Shown: one piece after another, positions 33,265-42,618 of the stretch
Position numbering within the stretch: position 1 is the first letter of the stretch
Layout of the letters: each line of letters starts with the position of its first letter
DNA from: an uncultured Porphyromonadaceae bacterium
GTDB taxonomy: Bacteria > Bacteroidota > Bacteroidia > Bacteroidales > Muribaculaceae
DNA length: 64,000 bases
NCBI GenBank assembly: GCA_947073495.1
Contig: CAMTMX010000004.1
Span: 1 to 64,000 of the forward strand
Direction: 5' to 3'
Notes under the pieces: model-generated
Database searches by the model: none
What the model saw: the letters and a program-made list of their open reading frames with translations, nothing else
Told to the model about the DNA's origin: nothing
Made by a program: the position numbers and the translations under genes

Positions 33265-34146
33265 TCACCTTCTTGCCCCGGAACGATTACGGAACAGTGC
33301 AAGCAGAGCCTTGACGTAGTCTTCATCTGTGGTTATCGAAGCAAGATCTACACCACATTTTCCAACTGTAGAAGAAAGTTTCTGCTGACGTTCATACCAG
33401 GCCTTGTCGAATGCCTTCCTTACTTTTGCCGAAGATGTGTCGAGCCATCTGTCGGCTCCGGTCTCCATATCTCTGACTCTTATCAAGCCGACATCCGGAA
33501 GTTTTGCATCTCTTTTATCGTAAATTTGAATCGCCGCAAGATCATGTTTGCGGTTTGCAATCGACATACTTGAAAAATAATCGTGATGATCAATAAAATC
33601 ACTCAACAAGAAGGCTGTGCATCGCTTTTTGAGTGCGTTTGTCATGAATTTAAGCGCGACATCGATATTAGTCCCTCTGCTTTGGGGTTGCATATCGATA
33701 ATTTCACGGATGATCAGAAGGATGTGTTTCTTACCCTTTTTAGGAGGAATAAATTTTTCTATCCTGTCACTAAAGAAAATCACACCCACCTTATCATTAT
33801 TCTGTATTGAAGAAAACGCCAATGTAGCCGCTATCTCAGCAATGACCTCCTTTTTTTCATCACCCACAGCACCAAAATCACTACTTCCGCTTACATCAAT
33901 GAGCAGCATCATAGTGAGCTCACGCTCTTCTTCGTAAACTTTCACGAACGGCTTGTTTTGACGTGCCGTCACATTCCAGTCGATGTCTCGGATATCATCA
34001 CCGGGCTGATACTCCCTGACTTCGGAAAATATCACACCCCTTCCCTTGAAAGCCGTGTGATATTCTCCCGCGAAGATATTCTGACTAAGTCCACGAGTTT
34101 TTATTTCAATTTTTCTGACTTTTTGAAGCAGTTCTTTTGCGTCCAT
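33265..34146 (-). CDS. DUF58-domain protein
   Basis: From the ATG at 34146 the protein has 293 residues. It is soluble and starts MDAKELLQKVRKIEIKTRGL, followed by EVREYQPGDDIRDIDWNVTA, the hallmark of DUF58, and a VWA-like region with DVSGSSDFG and ILLIIREIIDMQPQSRGTNID. DUF58 proteins are partners of MoxR AAA ATPases. It sits directly after moxR in the operon. A TTG two codons upstream is a less likely start. Confidence 0.88.
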   Translation of the reverse strand: MDAKELLQKVRKIEIKTRGLSQNIFAGEYHTAFKGRGVIFSEVREYQPGDDIRDIDWNVTARQNKPFVKVYEEERELTMMLLIDVSGSSDFGAVGDEKKEVIAEIAATLAFSSIQNNDKVGVIFFSDRIEKFIPPKKGKKHILLIIREIIDMQPQSRGTNIDVALKFMTNALKKRCTAFLLSDFIDHHDYFSSMSIANRKHDLAAIQIYDKRDAKLPDVGLIRVRDMETGADRWLDTSSAKVRKAFDKAWYERQQKLSSTVGKCGVDLASITTDEDYVKALLALFRNRSGARR

Positions 34147-34224
34147 ATTCAATTAATGCTCATTATGAAGTCTGGCGGCAGCCAAGATATGACTACTCGC
34201 CGACCTTTTTACTATGACGCCAAA

Positions 34225-35220
34225 TCAAGGCACCACGACTTTGTCGAGAATAGCCGTGATAACTTCGTCAGCCCCGATGTTGTTTGCCTCAGCTTCGTAA
34301 GAGAGACCAATTCGATGACGCATAACATCGTGGCACACTGCGCGTACGTCTTCAGGAATGACATATCCCCTACCCTGAAGGAATGCATAGGCTCGCGATG
34401 CAAGCGCAAGGCTGATTGATGCACGCGGAGATGCACCATATGAAATAATACTGTCGAGATCTGAAAGACCGAACTTGCCGGGTTCGCGAGTGGCAAAAAC
34501 AATATCCACTATGTAGTTCTCAATCTTTTCATCAATGTATATCTTCTCTACAATTTTCTGCACCTCAAGAATGTCGGAAGGTTTCACTACCGGATGTATC
34601 GGGTCAAGAACGCCATGAATATTCTGACGGATAATCGCCTTTTCTTCCTCCTTATTCGGATAGCCGATAACCACTTTCAGAAGGAAACGGTCTGTCTGTG
34701 CCTCAGGCAGTGGATATGTGCCTTCCTGCTCGATCGGGTTCTGGGTCGCCATTACGAGGAAAGGCTTGTCAAGCGGGAATGTTTCTTCCCCGATGGTCAC
34801 CTGTCGCTCTTGCATTGCCTCAAGAAGAGCACTCTGCACCTTAGCGGGAGCTCGGTTAATTTCATCAGCGAGAACAAAATTTGCGAAGATAGGACCCTTC
34901 TTCACTTCAAAGCTTTCATTCTTGATGCTATATATGAGTGTGCCAATGACATCGGCAGGAAGCAGGTCGGGTGTGAACTGAATACGATTGTATTTTGCAT
35001 CGACAAGACCTGCAAGAGTCTTAATGGCAAGAGTCTTTGCAAGCCCCGGAACACCTTCAAGGAGCACATGTCCGTTGCAAAGGAGAGCTATCAACAAAGA
35101 ATCCACCAGATGCTTCTGACCAACAATGCGACGGTCCATGCCGCTTCTAATCATGCTAAGGAAACTGCTCTTAGATGCGATCAGATCGTTTAACTCTCTG
35201 ATATTCACTGTCTCATTCAT
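34225..35220 (-). CDS. moxR: MoxR-family AAA+ ATPase
   Basis: The 331-residue protein has Walker A GVPGLAKT (about residues 55-62), Walker B FVLADEINRAP, sensor 1 PFLVMATQNPIEQEG and the C-terminal lid (SPRASISLALASRAYAFLQG). MoxR ATPases act as chaperones that activate VWA-domain partner proteins, which here are DUF58, BatA and BatB downstream. It is the first gene of the Bat operon. TATTTTTG, a possible -7 box, lies upstream (35280-35273, minus strand) without a clear -33 box. Confidence 0.92.
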   Translation of the reverse strand: MNETVNIRELNDLIASKSSFLSMIRSGMDRRIVGQKHLVDSLLIALLCNGHVLLEGVPGLAKTLAIKTLAGLVDAKYNRIQFTPDLLPADVIGTLIYSIKNESFEVKKGPIFANFVLADEINRAPAKVQSALLEAMQERQVTIGEETFPLDKPFLVMATQNPIEQEGTYPLPEAQTDRFLLKVVIGYPNKEEEKAIIRQNIHGVLDPIHPVVKPSDILEVQKIVEKIYIDEKIENYIVDIVFATREPGKFGLSDLDSIISYGASPRASISLALASRAYAFLQGRGYVIPEDVRAVCHDVMRHRIGLSYEAEANNIGADEVITAILDKVVVP

Positions 35221-35412
35221 AAAGTATATTTGTATTTATATTTTCTATTCTATTAATGGAATAAATCAAATGCAAAAATAATATTTATTAACTTAAAATA
35301 TTCCATTATCTCTGTTAAATAATCTTGAACTGAATTAAACCTTATTAAATCCCGGTTGAACTTCGGCAATCCGGCTATAAAAAGATTAAATCTCAGAAAT
35401 ATCAAGACATAA

Positions 35413-36462
35413 TTACCGATTGTCATCAGAATTGGAAAAGGCATTCCAACCTTGAGCCTTGATAGCGATTTCGGCACCATCGCGAGAGACCATGGCACAT
35501 CCGAGCTCAGGTTTTGTCACGTAACCTATCATGTTGACGCCCTTCAATTTTTCAATCTTTTCATGATCAGTGATAGGAACCGTGAATAGCAGTTCGTAAT
35601 CCTCACCTCCATTCATGGCGGCAGTCACAAGATTCATGTTAAACTCTTCCGCCATCAGGGCAGTCTGGTAATCTATAGGAATTTTATCCTCATATACCCT
35701 GCATCCGGTTCCTGACGCCTTGCAGATATGAAGGAGTTCAGACGAAAGTCCATCACTAACATCCATCATCGATGTAGGTCTTATACCCTCTTTTTTGAGC
35801 AACTCTATAATATCTTTTCTTGCCTCAGGCTTCAATTGTCTTTCAAGGATGTATTCTTTTCCTGCAAAATCAGGTTGAAAATCTTTTTGGCCAGCTGAAA
35901 TACGGTTTTCCCTTTCGAGTAGCTGCAGTCCCATAAATGCAGCCCCAAGATCTCCGCTTACGCAGATTATATCAGTAGGTTTTGCCCCTGAACGACGCAC
36001 GATATCATCCGGAGATGCAACTCCAAGACACGTGATACTGATTACAAGTCCTGTGACCGACGCACTTGTATCGCCCCCTACCAGATCCACTCCGTATAAT
36101 TCGCAGGCGAGGCGTATACCGGAATATAAAGCGTCGAGGTGCTCCACAGTAAATCTACTTGACACACCAAGGCTCACAGTGATCTGTTTGGGTGTACCAT
36201 TCATGGCATATATGTCACTAAAATTTACTATCGCCGCCTTATATCCAAGGTGTTTTAAGGGCACATAACGCAAATCGAAATGAATTCCTTCAAGCAAAAG
36301 ATCAGTGGTGACGAGCACATCCTTATCTCCAAAAGCAAGAACTGCAGCGTCATCGCCTACACCCACTTTTGTTTCAGGATTATTTAAAGGGAAATCCTTA
36401 GTTAAGCGTCCGATAAGTCCGAATTCGCCCAAATTTGATATTTCAGTCTGATTATTTTCCAT
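35413..36462 (-). CDS. thiL: Thiamine-monophosphate kinase
   Basis: The 349-residue protein has the ThiL/AIR-synthase-like fold: FGLIGRLTKDFPL, VGVGDDAAVLAFGDKDVLVT with DLLLEGIHFDLRY, the metal-binding VGGDTSA, and TSMMDVSDGLSSEL, with NGGEDYELLFTVP near the end. It phosphorylates thiamine monophosphate to the active diphosphate cofactor in the cytoplasm. It is the last gene of a sppA-lpxK-pnp-thiL run on the minus strand. No thiamine riboswitch is seen. Confidence 0.92.
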   Translation of the reverse strand: MENNQTEISNLGEFGLIGRLTKDFPLNNPETKVGVGDDAAVLAFGDKDVLVTTDLLLEGIHFDLRYVPLKHLGYKAAIVNFSDIYAMNGTPKQITVSLGVSSRFTVEHLDALYSGIRLACELYGVDLVGGDTSASVTGLVISITCLGVASPDDIVRRSGAKPTDIICVSGDLGAAFMGLQLLERENRISAGQKDFQPDFAGKEYILERQLKPEARKDIIELLKKEGIRPTSMMDVSDGLSSELLHICKASGTGCRVYEDKIPIDYQTALMAEEFNMNLVTAAMNGGEDYELLFTVPITDHEKIEKLKGVNMIGYVTKPELGCAMVSRDGAEIAIKAQGWNAFSNSDDNR

Positions 36463-36484
36463 ATATTCCCAATATTACCTATAT

Positions 36485-36513
36485 CGCCGGATCGAGCGAG
36501 GTCGGATCCGGCG
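36485..36513. terminator. Stem-loop between pnp and thiL
   Basis: CGCCGGATC (36485-36493) and GATCCGGCG (36505-36513) form a perfect 9-bp GC-rich stem. It lacks a U tract, so it may cause partial termination or RNA processing rather than a full stop. Confidence 0.5.
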
Positions 36514-36542
36514 TATAGAAATTGTCAAATGCTTGATGTGAA

Positions 36543-37367
36543 TTATAGACGGCAAAGCATCTTTTTAATAATTGATGTCATGACCGGCTGCGCCTTGACT
36601 GCCGCTTTCTGTACCTCCTCATGCGTAGGGACTTCTTTAATGTCCTTACCCCCGAGGTCAGTGATCACAGAAACTCCAAACACTGTCATTCCTGCATGAT
36701 TGGCGACAATAACTTCCGGAACAGTAGACATGCCGACGGCATCTCCTCCTATTACACGGAAATATTCATACTCTGCCGGGGTCTCGAATGTTGGTCCGGG
36801 AGTTCCAACATACACACCATGCATCAGGCGGATGCCTTCTTCCCTTGCAATATCGTCTGCCATACTTATAAGTCCTGAGCTGTAGGCTTCAGTCATAGCG
36901 GGAAAACGTGGACCGAGTTCATCATAATTCTTGCCCCGCAACGGGTTTTCAGGGAAAAGGTTGATATGATCTGTGATTACCATCACATCACCAACCATAA
37001 ATTCTTTATTCATACCACCGGCGGCGTTGCTGACAAACAAAGTCTCCACACCAAGTTGTCTCATCACACGCACCGGGAAGGTCACTTGTTTCATGTCATA
37101 ACCTTCATAATAATGGAAACGCCCTTGCATTGCCATTATATATTTCCCTCCAAGATTGCCGAAAATTAATTTTCCACTGTGGCCTTCCACGGTCGAAACG
37201 GGGAAATTGGGTATATCCTTATAATTGAGTTCTTTCTTGATTTCAATATGGTTTACAAGATCTCCAAGACCGGTGCCGAGAATCACGGCAATACGGGGAG
37301 CCTCGCCAATCTCCTTGAGAATGAAACCCGCTGTCTCGCGGATCATATCCAACATATTTTTTTCCAT
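36543..37367 (-). CDS. Purine nucleoside phosphorylase, trimeric (PunA) type
   Basis: The 274-residue protein matches the low-molecular-weight PNP family: VILGTGLGDLVNHI (phosphate-binding), VEGHSGKLIFG, QGRFHYYEGYDM, VSNAAGGMN, GDVMVITDHINLFPENPLRG, and the purine-site segment GPTFETPAEYEYFRVIGGDAVGMSTVPEV (Glu and the later ITDLGGKD). It cleaves inosine and guanosine with phosphate in purine salvage. It sits between lpxK and thiL. Confidence 0.92.
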   Translation of the reverse strand: MEKNMLDMIRETAGFILKEIGEAPRIAVILGTGLGDLVNHIEIKKELNYKDIPNFPVSTVEGHSGKLIFGNLGGKYIMAMQGRFHYYEGYDMKQVTFPVRVMRQLGVETLFVSNAAGGMNKEFMVGDVMVITDHINLFPENPLRGKNYDELGPRFPAMTEAYSSGLISMADDIAREEGIRLMHGVYVGTPGPTFETPAEYEYFRVIGGDAVGMSTVPEVIVANHAGMTVFGVSVITDLGGKDIKEVPTHEEVQKAAVKAQPVMTSIIKKMLCRL

Positions 37368-37429
37368 TATATCTAAATTTAGGGCTAATTTATAAACGTT
37401 GTGGAAGCTAAGAATGTTTCCGGGCTGTC

Positions 37430-38545
37430 TCAGAACTGATCTTGAGAATTATGGGTTGAATAAATTCCCAAAGATGCCTTCAGTTCATCTATAAAGACTT
37501 TATCGTCTAAACCATTTATCATTTTCACAGCTACAGGCTGATAGAAAGTAAATGGCTTGAGATCCTGTGGAAAGTAAGGATTATGCATGAGCCTTACAGC
37601 GTCTTTTTCTGTCGTGACGATTATTTTTCTTTCACCAGGCATATTTCTAAACTTCTCTGCTATCGACTTTATGTCATCACGTGAGAAGTCATGATGATCC
37701 GGGAAATGATTAACCTTCACTTTGAAAGGATAATTGCGGAAATGACGCACGAAATAACGTGGATGCGCAATCCCTGTCAACAAAAACACACTGTCTTTTG
37801 AGCTAAATGAGCCCAAAGATGCCTGGTATGGAGCCTCGTCGGCAAAAACTGGCTTCAATTGCCCATATTCGTATCGTGAAAAGAAAAGCTTTTGATATGA
37901 CATGAGATCCAATTCTTTTGTAACTATCCTGAACTGGATGGGCATGAGATCTTCCGGGCATTTGGTCACTATGACAATGTCTGCCCTATTGACCTGAACG
38001 GAACTTTCACGGAGTCGTCCGAGCGGAAGCAGTTTGTCTTTATAGAACGGTCGGCTGTAATCAGTCAGCAATATAGAAACTTTAGGTTTTACCCACCGAT
38101 GTTGGAATGAATCATCAAGTAAAATCAACTGAAGATCAGGGCAAAGCCTAACCAGTTCCTTAATTCCTTCCCTGCGGTTCTCACAAACAGCCACATTGAT
38201 TTTCATTCCAAATTTCTGATATATCTGAAATGGTTCGTCTCCTATAAGGTCAGGTGTACTCTTAGAATTGGCAAGCACAAAACCTTTTGTCTTTCTCTTG
38301 TAGCCACGGCTTAAAACCGCAATTTTAAAGTCGGATGCGAGATGAGTCACTATGAATTCAACATGTGGGGTTTTACCAGTACCCCCAACAGTGATATTGC
38401 CCACGCCGACAATCGGAATATCAAACTCTTCTTCCTTTAATATCTTAGAGTCGAACATCCAATTCCGGATCCATGTGACAAAGCCATAAAGCCATGACAG
38501 GGGGGTGAGCAATCCCACCATTATTTTGTCTTTAGTTGTTTTCAC
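37430..38545 (-). CDS. lpxK: Tetraacyldisaccharide 4'-kinase (lipid A synthesis)
   Basis: The 371-residue protein starts with a membrane-associated segment (LLTPLSWLYGFVTWIRNWMF), then the Walker A-like GVGNITVGGTGKTP (K58), and LLDDSFQHRWVKPKVSILL with LGRLRES, typical of LpxK. It phosphorylates the lipid A precursor at the 4' position at the inner membrane. The start used is GTG; an in-frame ATG at 38521 (MVGLLTPLSW) is equally plausible. Its neighbours, sppA and pnp, are the usual ones in Bacteroidales. Confidence 0.9.
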   Translation of the reverse strand: MKTTKDKIMVGLLTPLSWLYGFVTWIRNWMFDSKILKEEEFDIPIVGVGNITVGGTGKTPHVEFIVTHLASDFKIAVLSRGYKRKTKGFVLANSKSTPDLIGDEPFQIYQKFGMKINVAVCENRREGIKELVRLCPDLQLILLDDSFQHRWVKPKVSILLTDYSRPFYKDKLLPLGRLRESSVQVNRADIVIVTKCPEDLMPIQFRIVTKELDLMSYQKLFFSRYEYGQLKPVFADEAPYQASLGSFSSKDSVFLLTGIAHPRYFVRHFRNYPFKVKVNHFPDHHDFSRDDIKSIAEKFRNMPGERKIIVTTEKDAVRLMHNPYFPQDLKPFTFYQPVAVKMINGLDDKVFIDELKASLGIYSTHNSQDQF

Positions 38546-38598
38546 CGCATCAATAATTCATTTCAGGTTATGGGAGAATAAAAAAAATAACAGAAATC

Positions 38599-40410
38599 TT
38601 AGAAAATGGATGAACGGTCCATCTTAACTTCTATCAGAGGCATGCGTGCCTGTAACGGCTTCTGGCGCAAAACATTGATAATAAATTTAACAGCCAGGTC
38701 ATCGTAGTCTCCTTTGAGCGCATCCTTTAAGGCATTCTGCATTTTAACATTGCTCAGTTCAGGTATAAGTTCCCAAACAGATGATTCCAAAGAAGGATAA
38801 ACAGATACAGACCAATTGTCGCCCAATTTTTCTTCTGAAGCTACCCAATCTATAGCATCCTGAAGGCTGCCCAGTGCATCTACAAGCCCAATCTGTTTTG
38901 CCTTTTGAGCATCCCAGACTCTACCTTCACCTATCTTCCTGACCTTGGCTTCATCCATGTGTCTGCCAATTGATACCCTTTTAATAAACTCATCGTATCC
39001 ACGTTCTACATATTTCTGCATCGCAGCCTGTTGAACTTCATTCATCGGCTTATATAATGCCGGAAAATCCGCCTCCGGATTTGTGGATACAGATTGAGGA
39101 GTCACCCCAATTTTCTCCGCAAGACCAGCCACATTAGGAATAAGTCCGAAAATACCGATTGAACCTGTGATAGTCAAAGGATCTGCAAAAATTTTATCCG
39201 AACAACAAGAGATCCAATATCCTCCGGAAGCTGCATAATCTCCCATTGAGACCGCAAGCTTCTTACCTTTTGACTGGAAATAATCCAGAGCATCGGCAAT
39301 CTGCTTGCTGCCGAACACAGCACCCCCGGGAGAATTGACCCTCAGCACCATACCCTTCACCTTGTCATTTTCCGCAAGTTTGATAATAATTGGAACAAGT
39401 TTCTGATAATTTATCGTGCCTGAACCTCCGCCATCAACAATTTCTCCGGTGGCATATAATACGGCTATTTGTTTTTTTGAATTATATTCCTGCCCCCAAG
39501 AAGTCTGATCAACGAGAGTCTGAGGGGATATGAAGTTTAATTTCTCTTTATCCTTACCCAACATATCCGCAATCAGGTTGTCCATATTCCTCTCGTATGC
39601 CAGACGGTCTACAAGACCTGCCTTTACATTGTCTTCAGCCGGGGCAATGAAAATGAAATCTTTACTGATGAGAGAGTCAATTGACGCTGCCGTAACTTTC
39701 TTTCTATCCTTTGATATGCCTGTGCGGATATATTGCCACATATTTCCATACAAAGTATCAAGTTGGGCACGCGCGGGCGCACTCATTTCATTAAGGATGT
39801 ATGGTTCGACTGCAGACTTATAAGTTCCCACTTTTACAACCTGCATCTCAACCCCCAACTTGTCAAGCAGATTTTTATAATATAAAGATGTGCTCCCCAA
39901 ACCTTGCAGCATTAAAGCGCCGGCCGGGTTTAAGAAAACACTGTCGGCAGCAGATGCCACATAATATGATCCATTTGTATAAGTATCGCCATAGGCAATT
40001 ATTTTTTTACCGGATTTCCGGAACTCTCCCAATGCATTTCTCAATGCATTAAGCGTGGCGGGAGCAGCAGAAATGACGCCACATTTCAAATATATGGCGG
40101 ATATGTTCTTGTTTTCTTTTGCTTCTCTTATGGCAGTCACAAGTCCAGACAGCGTCTGAGGTTTTGACACATCCCTTGTGATCAACGAAATATAATCTAA
40201 ATCAAGTGGAGTTTCTCTTTCCTGAATCATTCCGCTCAATTCTATAGTGAGCACACTTCCTTTAGAAACCGATTCAGCGGTTGAAGAGGCAACTCCAAGT
40301 TTGGCTACAATACCGATGCAGACAAGCACAGCAACAACGCCAAACAAAACCAACGCAATCCAGGCTCCGACAAAAGAGGAAAGCGCATTCATGAAAAATT
40401 TTTTCAACAT
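38599..40410 (-). CDS. sppA: Signal peptide peptidase SppA, long (67K) form
   Basis: The 603-residue protein has an N-terminal membrane helix (about 15-38) and two tandem peptidase S49 domains. The catalytic Lys is K198 in VGTYKSAVEP in the first domain, and the nucleophile S395 is in MGDYAASGGYW in the second, as in the E. coli long form. It degrades cleaved signal peptides in the membrane and may have other proteolytic roles. It is the first gene of the sppA-lpxK-pnp-thiL group. Confidence 0.92.
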   Translation of the reverse strand: MLKKFFMNALSSFVGAWIALVLFGVVAVLVCIGIVAKLGVASSTAESVSKGSVLTIELSGMIQERETPLDLDYISLITRDVSKPQTLSGLVTAIREAKENKNISAIYLKCGVISAAPATLNALRNALGEFRKSGKKIIAYGDTYTNGSYYVASAADSVFLNPAGALMLQGLGSTSLYYKNLLDKLGVEMQVVKVGTYKSAVEPYILNEMSAPARAQLDTLYGNMWQYIRTGISKDRKKVTAASIDSLISKDFIFIAPAEDNVKAGLVDRLAYERNMDNLIADMLGKDKEKLNFISPQTLVDQTSWGQEYNSKKQIAVLYATGEIVDGGGSGTINYQKLVPIIIKLAENDKVKGMVLRVNSPGGAVFGSKQIADALDYFQSKGKKLAVSMGDYAASGGYWISCCSDKIFADPLTITGSIGIFGLIPNVAGLAEKIGVTPQSVSTNPEADFPALYKPMNEVQQAAMQKYVERGYDEFIKRVSIGRHMDEAKVRKIGEGRVWDAQKAKQIGLVDALGSLQDAIDWVASEEKLGDNWSVSVYPSLESSVWELIPELSNVKMQNALKDALKGDYDDLAVKFIINVLRQKPLQARMPLIEVKMDRSSIF

Positions 40411-40462
40411 TTTTTCAAGATTTGAAAGGTTAGAATGAACGAATATAATTCAGTATTATTTA

Positions 40463-40503
40463 TTATTCCTTGACCTTATAAGATGAATAAGGTCAAGGAA
40501 TAA
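40463..40503 (-). terminator. Terminator stem after glmM
   Basis: TTATTCCTTGACCTTAT (40463-40479) and ATAAGGTCAAGGAATAA (40487-40503) form a perfect 17-bp stem with a 7-base loop, placed just after the glmM stop on the minus strand. Confidence 0.75.
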
Positions 40504-40508
40504 CAAAA

Positions 40509-41888
40509 TCAAAGGCTTGAGATCACTTTTTTAATATCCTCTGCAAGTTGATTCGCCTTTTCCATTGTCTCCGCTTCACTGTAGATTCGTATGATCGGCT
40601 CAGTGTTAGACTTGCGAAGGTGAACCCAACTGTCGGGAAAATCAATTTTCACGCCATCGATATCTGTGATGTTCTCGTTTGCGAATTTTTGTTTCACAGC
40701 CTCAAGAATAGCATCCACATCTATCTCCGGAGTCAACTCTATCTTATTTTTTGCAATAGCATATTTGGGGTAACCCGCCTTGAGTTCAGTGACTTTTTTA
40801 CCTTCTTTGGCAAGAAGCGTCAAGAAAAGAGCAACGCCTACAAGAGCATCACGTCCGTAATGCAATTCGGGATAAATGACACCCCCGTTTCCTTCTCCCC
40901 CGATGACTGCGTTTGTCTCTTACATCTTTGAGACCACGTTCACTTCTCCGACTGCGGCTGCAGAATAGCTGCAACCTCTCTTTTCAGTGACATCACGGAG
41001 AGCCCTGGAACTACTGAGATTTGAAACCGTATTGCCGGGAGTCTTAGACAAAACATAGTCGGCTACGGCAACAAGTGTATATTCCTCTACAAACATTTCC
41101 CCATTTTCCATGACGATCGCAAGGCGATCCACATCAGGGTCTACCACAAAGCCTACATCAGCCTTGCCTGATTTCATGAGATCAGAAATCTGTGTGAGAT
41201 TTTCCGGGATAGGTTCCGGAGTATGAGCAAACTTTCCGGTAGCTTCACAATTGAGTTCAATTATATTCTTGACTCCAAGTTCACGAAGAAGCTGGGGGAT
41301 AACCTCACCACCTACAGAATTAACGGCATCTACGGCAACAGTAAATCCGGCGTCAGCTATGGCGTTACAATCTACAAGAGGAAGATTCTTCACCAATTCT
41401 ATATGACGCATAGCCCAGGTCTCGTCAATAAATTCTTTTCCGAGGCTTAAAACTTCAGCAAATGCAAAGTCCTCCTTTTCTGCAATGGCAATCACCTCTT
41501 TGCCTTCTATATCAGAAAGGAATTCTCCTTTATTATTCAGTAGTTTTAAGGCATTCCATTGAATTGGATTATGACTTGCGGTAATAATGATCCCTCCATC
41601 TGCACCAAGACCTGTCACTGCAAGTTCTGTTGTAGGTGTGGTTGCAAGACCTATATTAATCACATCAAAACCCATAGCCATGAGAGAGCCTACGACAAGA
41701 TGGCTCACCATTTTGCCGGAAATTCTGGCGTCGCGCCCTACAACGATTTTTTTAGCATCGGGATTGGTGCGGCGGACAAACTCCGCATATGCAGAAGTGA
41801 ACTTAACAATATCCACCCCTCCAAGTCCTTCACCGGAACCTCCGCCGATTGTTCCTCTGATACCTGATATAGATTTAATAAGTGCCAT
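40509..41888 (-). pseudogene. glmM: Phosphoglucosamine/phosphohexose mutase (GlmM type) with in-frame TAA
   Basis: The frame runs 460 codons from 41888 to 40509 with one stop, TAA, at 40922-40920 (codon 323). Before it lie the active-site Ser S105 (TASHNP), the metal loop DPDVD (D250, D252, D254) and domain III up to VGEVNVVSKM. After it, in the same frame, come ETNAVIGGEGNGGVIYPELH, the sugar-binding GEGNGG loop, and domain IV with the phosphate-binding RKSNTEPIIRIYSE. The homologues have KMKETNAVIGGEGNGG, so TAA stands for AAA (Lys), a single A-to-T change. Without the second part the enzyme cannot work. GlmM makes glucosamine-1-phosphate for cell-wall precursors and is usually essential, so this needs explaining. 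The gene follows the DHH and DUF4827 genes. Confidence 0.85.
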
Positions 41889-41956
41889 GTCAGAAAACGT
41901 TTTGCTATAATACCTTTATTAAATTTACGGAAAGAATTTGCACAAAGACATTCAAA

Positions 41957-42571
41957 TTAATATTCAGGTTTGAAATATCTGATATTGATGATGAATGGAA
42001 CACAATATGTCTGATTTTCCGTAAATCCGTTGTAACTCTTCAGCACAAGGTTAACCTCGCTTCCATATCCCAGAAATTTGAGAGGCATTTGAATTCCTGT
42101 GCCGTATCTGATCGAAGAACTCAGATAAGTGTTTTTGTAGACAAAACTTGCCGGATCGGTCAGATTATTTGCATTTCCTAACCAGTCTGGCTCCGCCCCA
42201 TTATAAAGATCCAGAATACTTTTTTGAAGATAACGAAAATATACGAGGTCTCCGCTTTTAACAGGATTTGCAGGACGATTTGTGTCCGGATTAATTTCCC
42301 CTTTGTCTATAACCTGCATATAGACATATCCATTCTCATCAAGCTTATAGAAAGGAGCATCCTCTCCTGTTTCAAATGAAATCGAATCTGCCGGGATCTC
42401 CAAACAAACCTTTTTAGACGCAAGAAACCAGTTTACCGCCTTTTCCTCCTCACGTAGAAGTTCTGAATAACTTTGTGTCTTGCTACAAGAAACGGCACCG
42501 AACCCTGACAAAATCAGGAAAAGGATTGCCATTGAGTTTACCAAATTCTTATTAAGAGTCATATTGTTCAT
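41957..42571 (-). CDS. DUF4827-type lipoprotein
   Basis: The 204-residue protein has a lipoprotein signal (MAILFLILSGFGAVSC, lipobox GAVSC) and a domain that looks FKBP-related (YVYMQVIDKGEI, VKSGDLVYFRYLQKSILDLY, and the ending PLKFLGYGSEVNLVLKSY). This matches the DUF4827 family of Bacteroidales, often found beside the DHH phosphoesterase and mutase genes, as here. The function is unknown; peptidyl-prolyl isomerase activity is not implied by the residues visible. Confidence 0.75.
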   Translation of the reverse strand: MNNMTLNKNLVNSMAILFLILSGFGAVSCSKTQSYSELLREEEKAVNWFLASKKVCLEIPADSISFETGEDAPFYKLDENGYVYMQVIDKGEINPDTNRPANPVKSGDLVYFRYLQKSILDLYNGAEPDWLGNANNLTDPASFVYKNTYLSSSIRYGTGIQMPLKFLGYGSEVNLVLKSYNGFTENQTYCVPFIINIRYFKPEY

Positions 42572-42618
42572 GTTGTGGCAACCCCTGATGATTTATGAAG
42601 CCGCCATTCTGTTTTAAT

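Noticed and set aside
40509..40865. Separate gene for the C-terminal mutase fragment
   Set aside because: It is in the same frame as the upstream part, begins in the middle of a conserved domain and would need a TTG start; treated as the second half of glmM.
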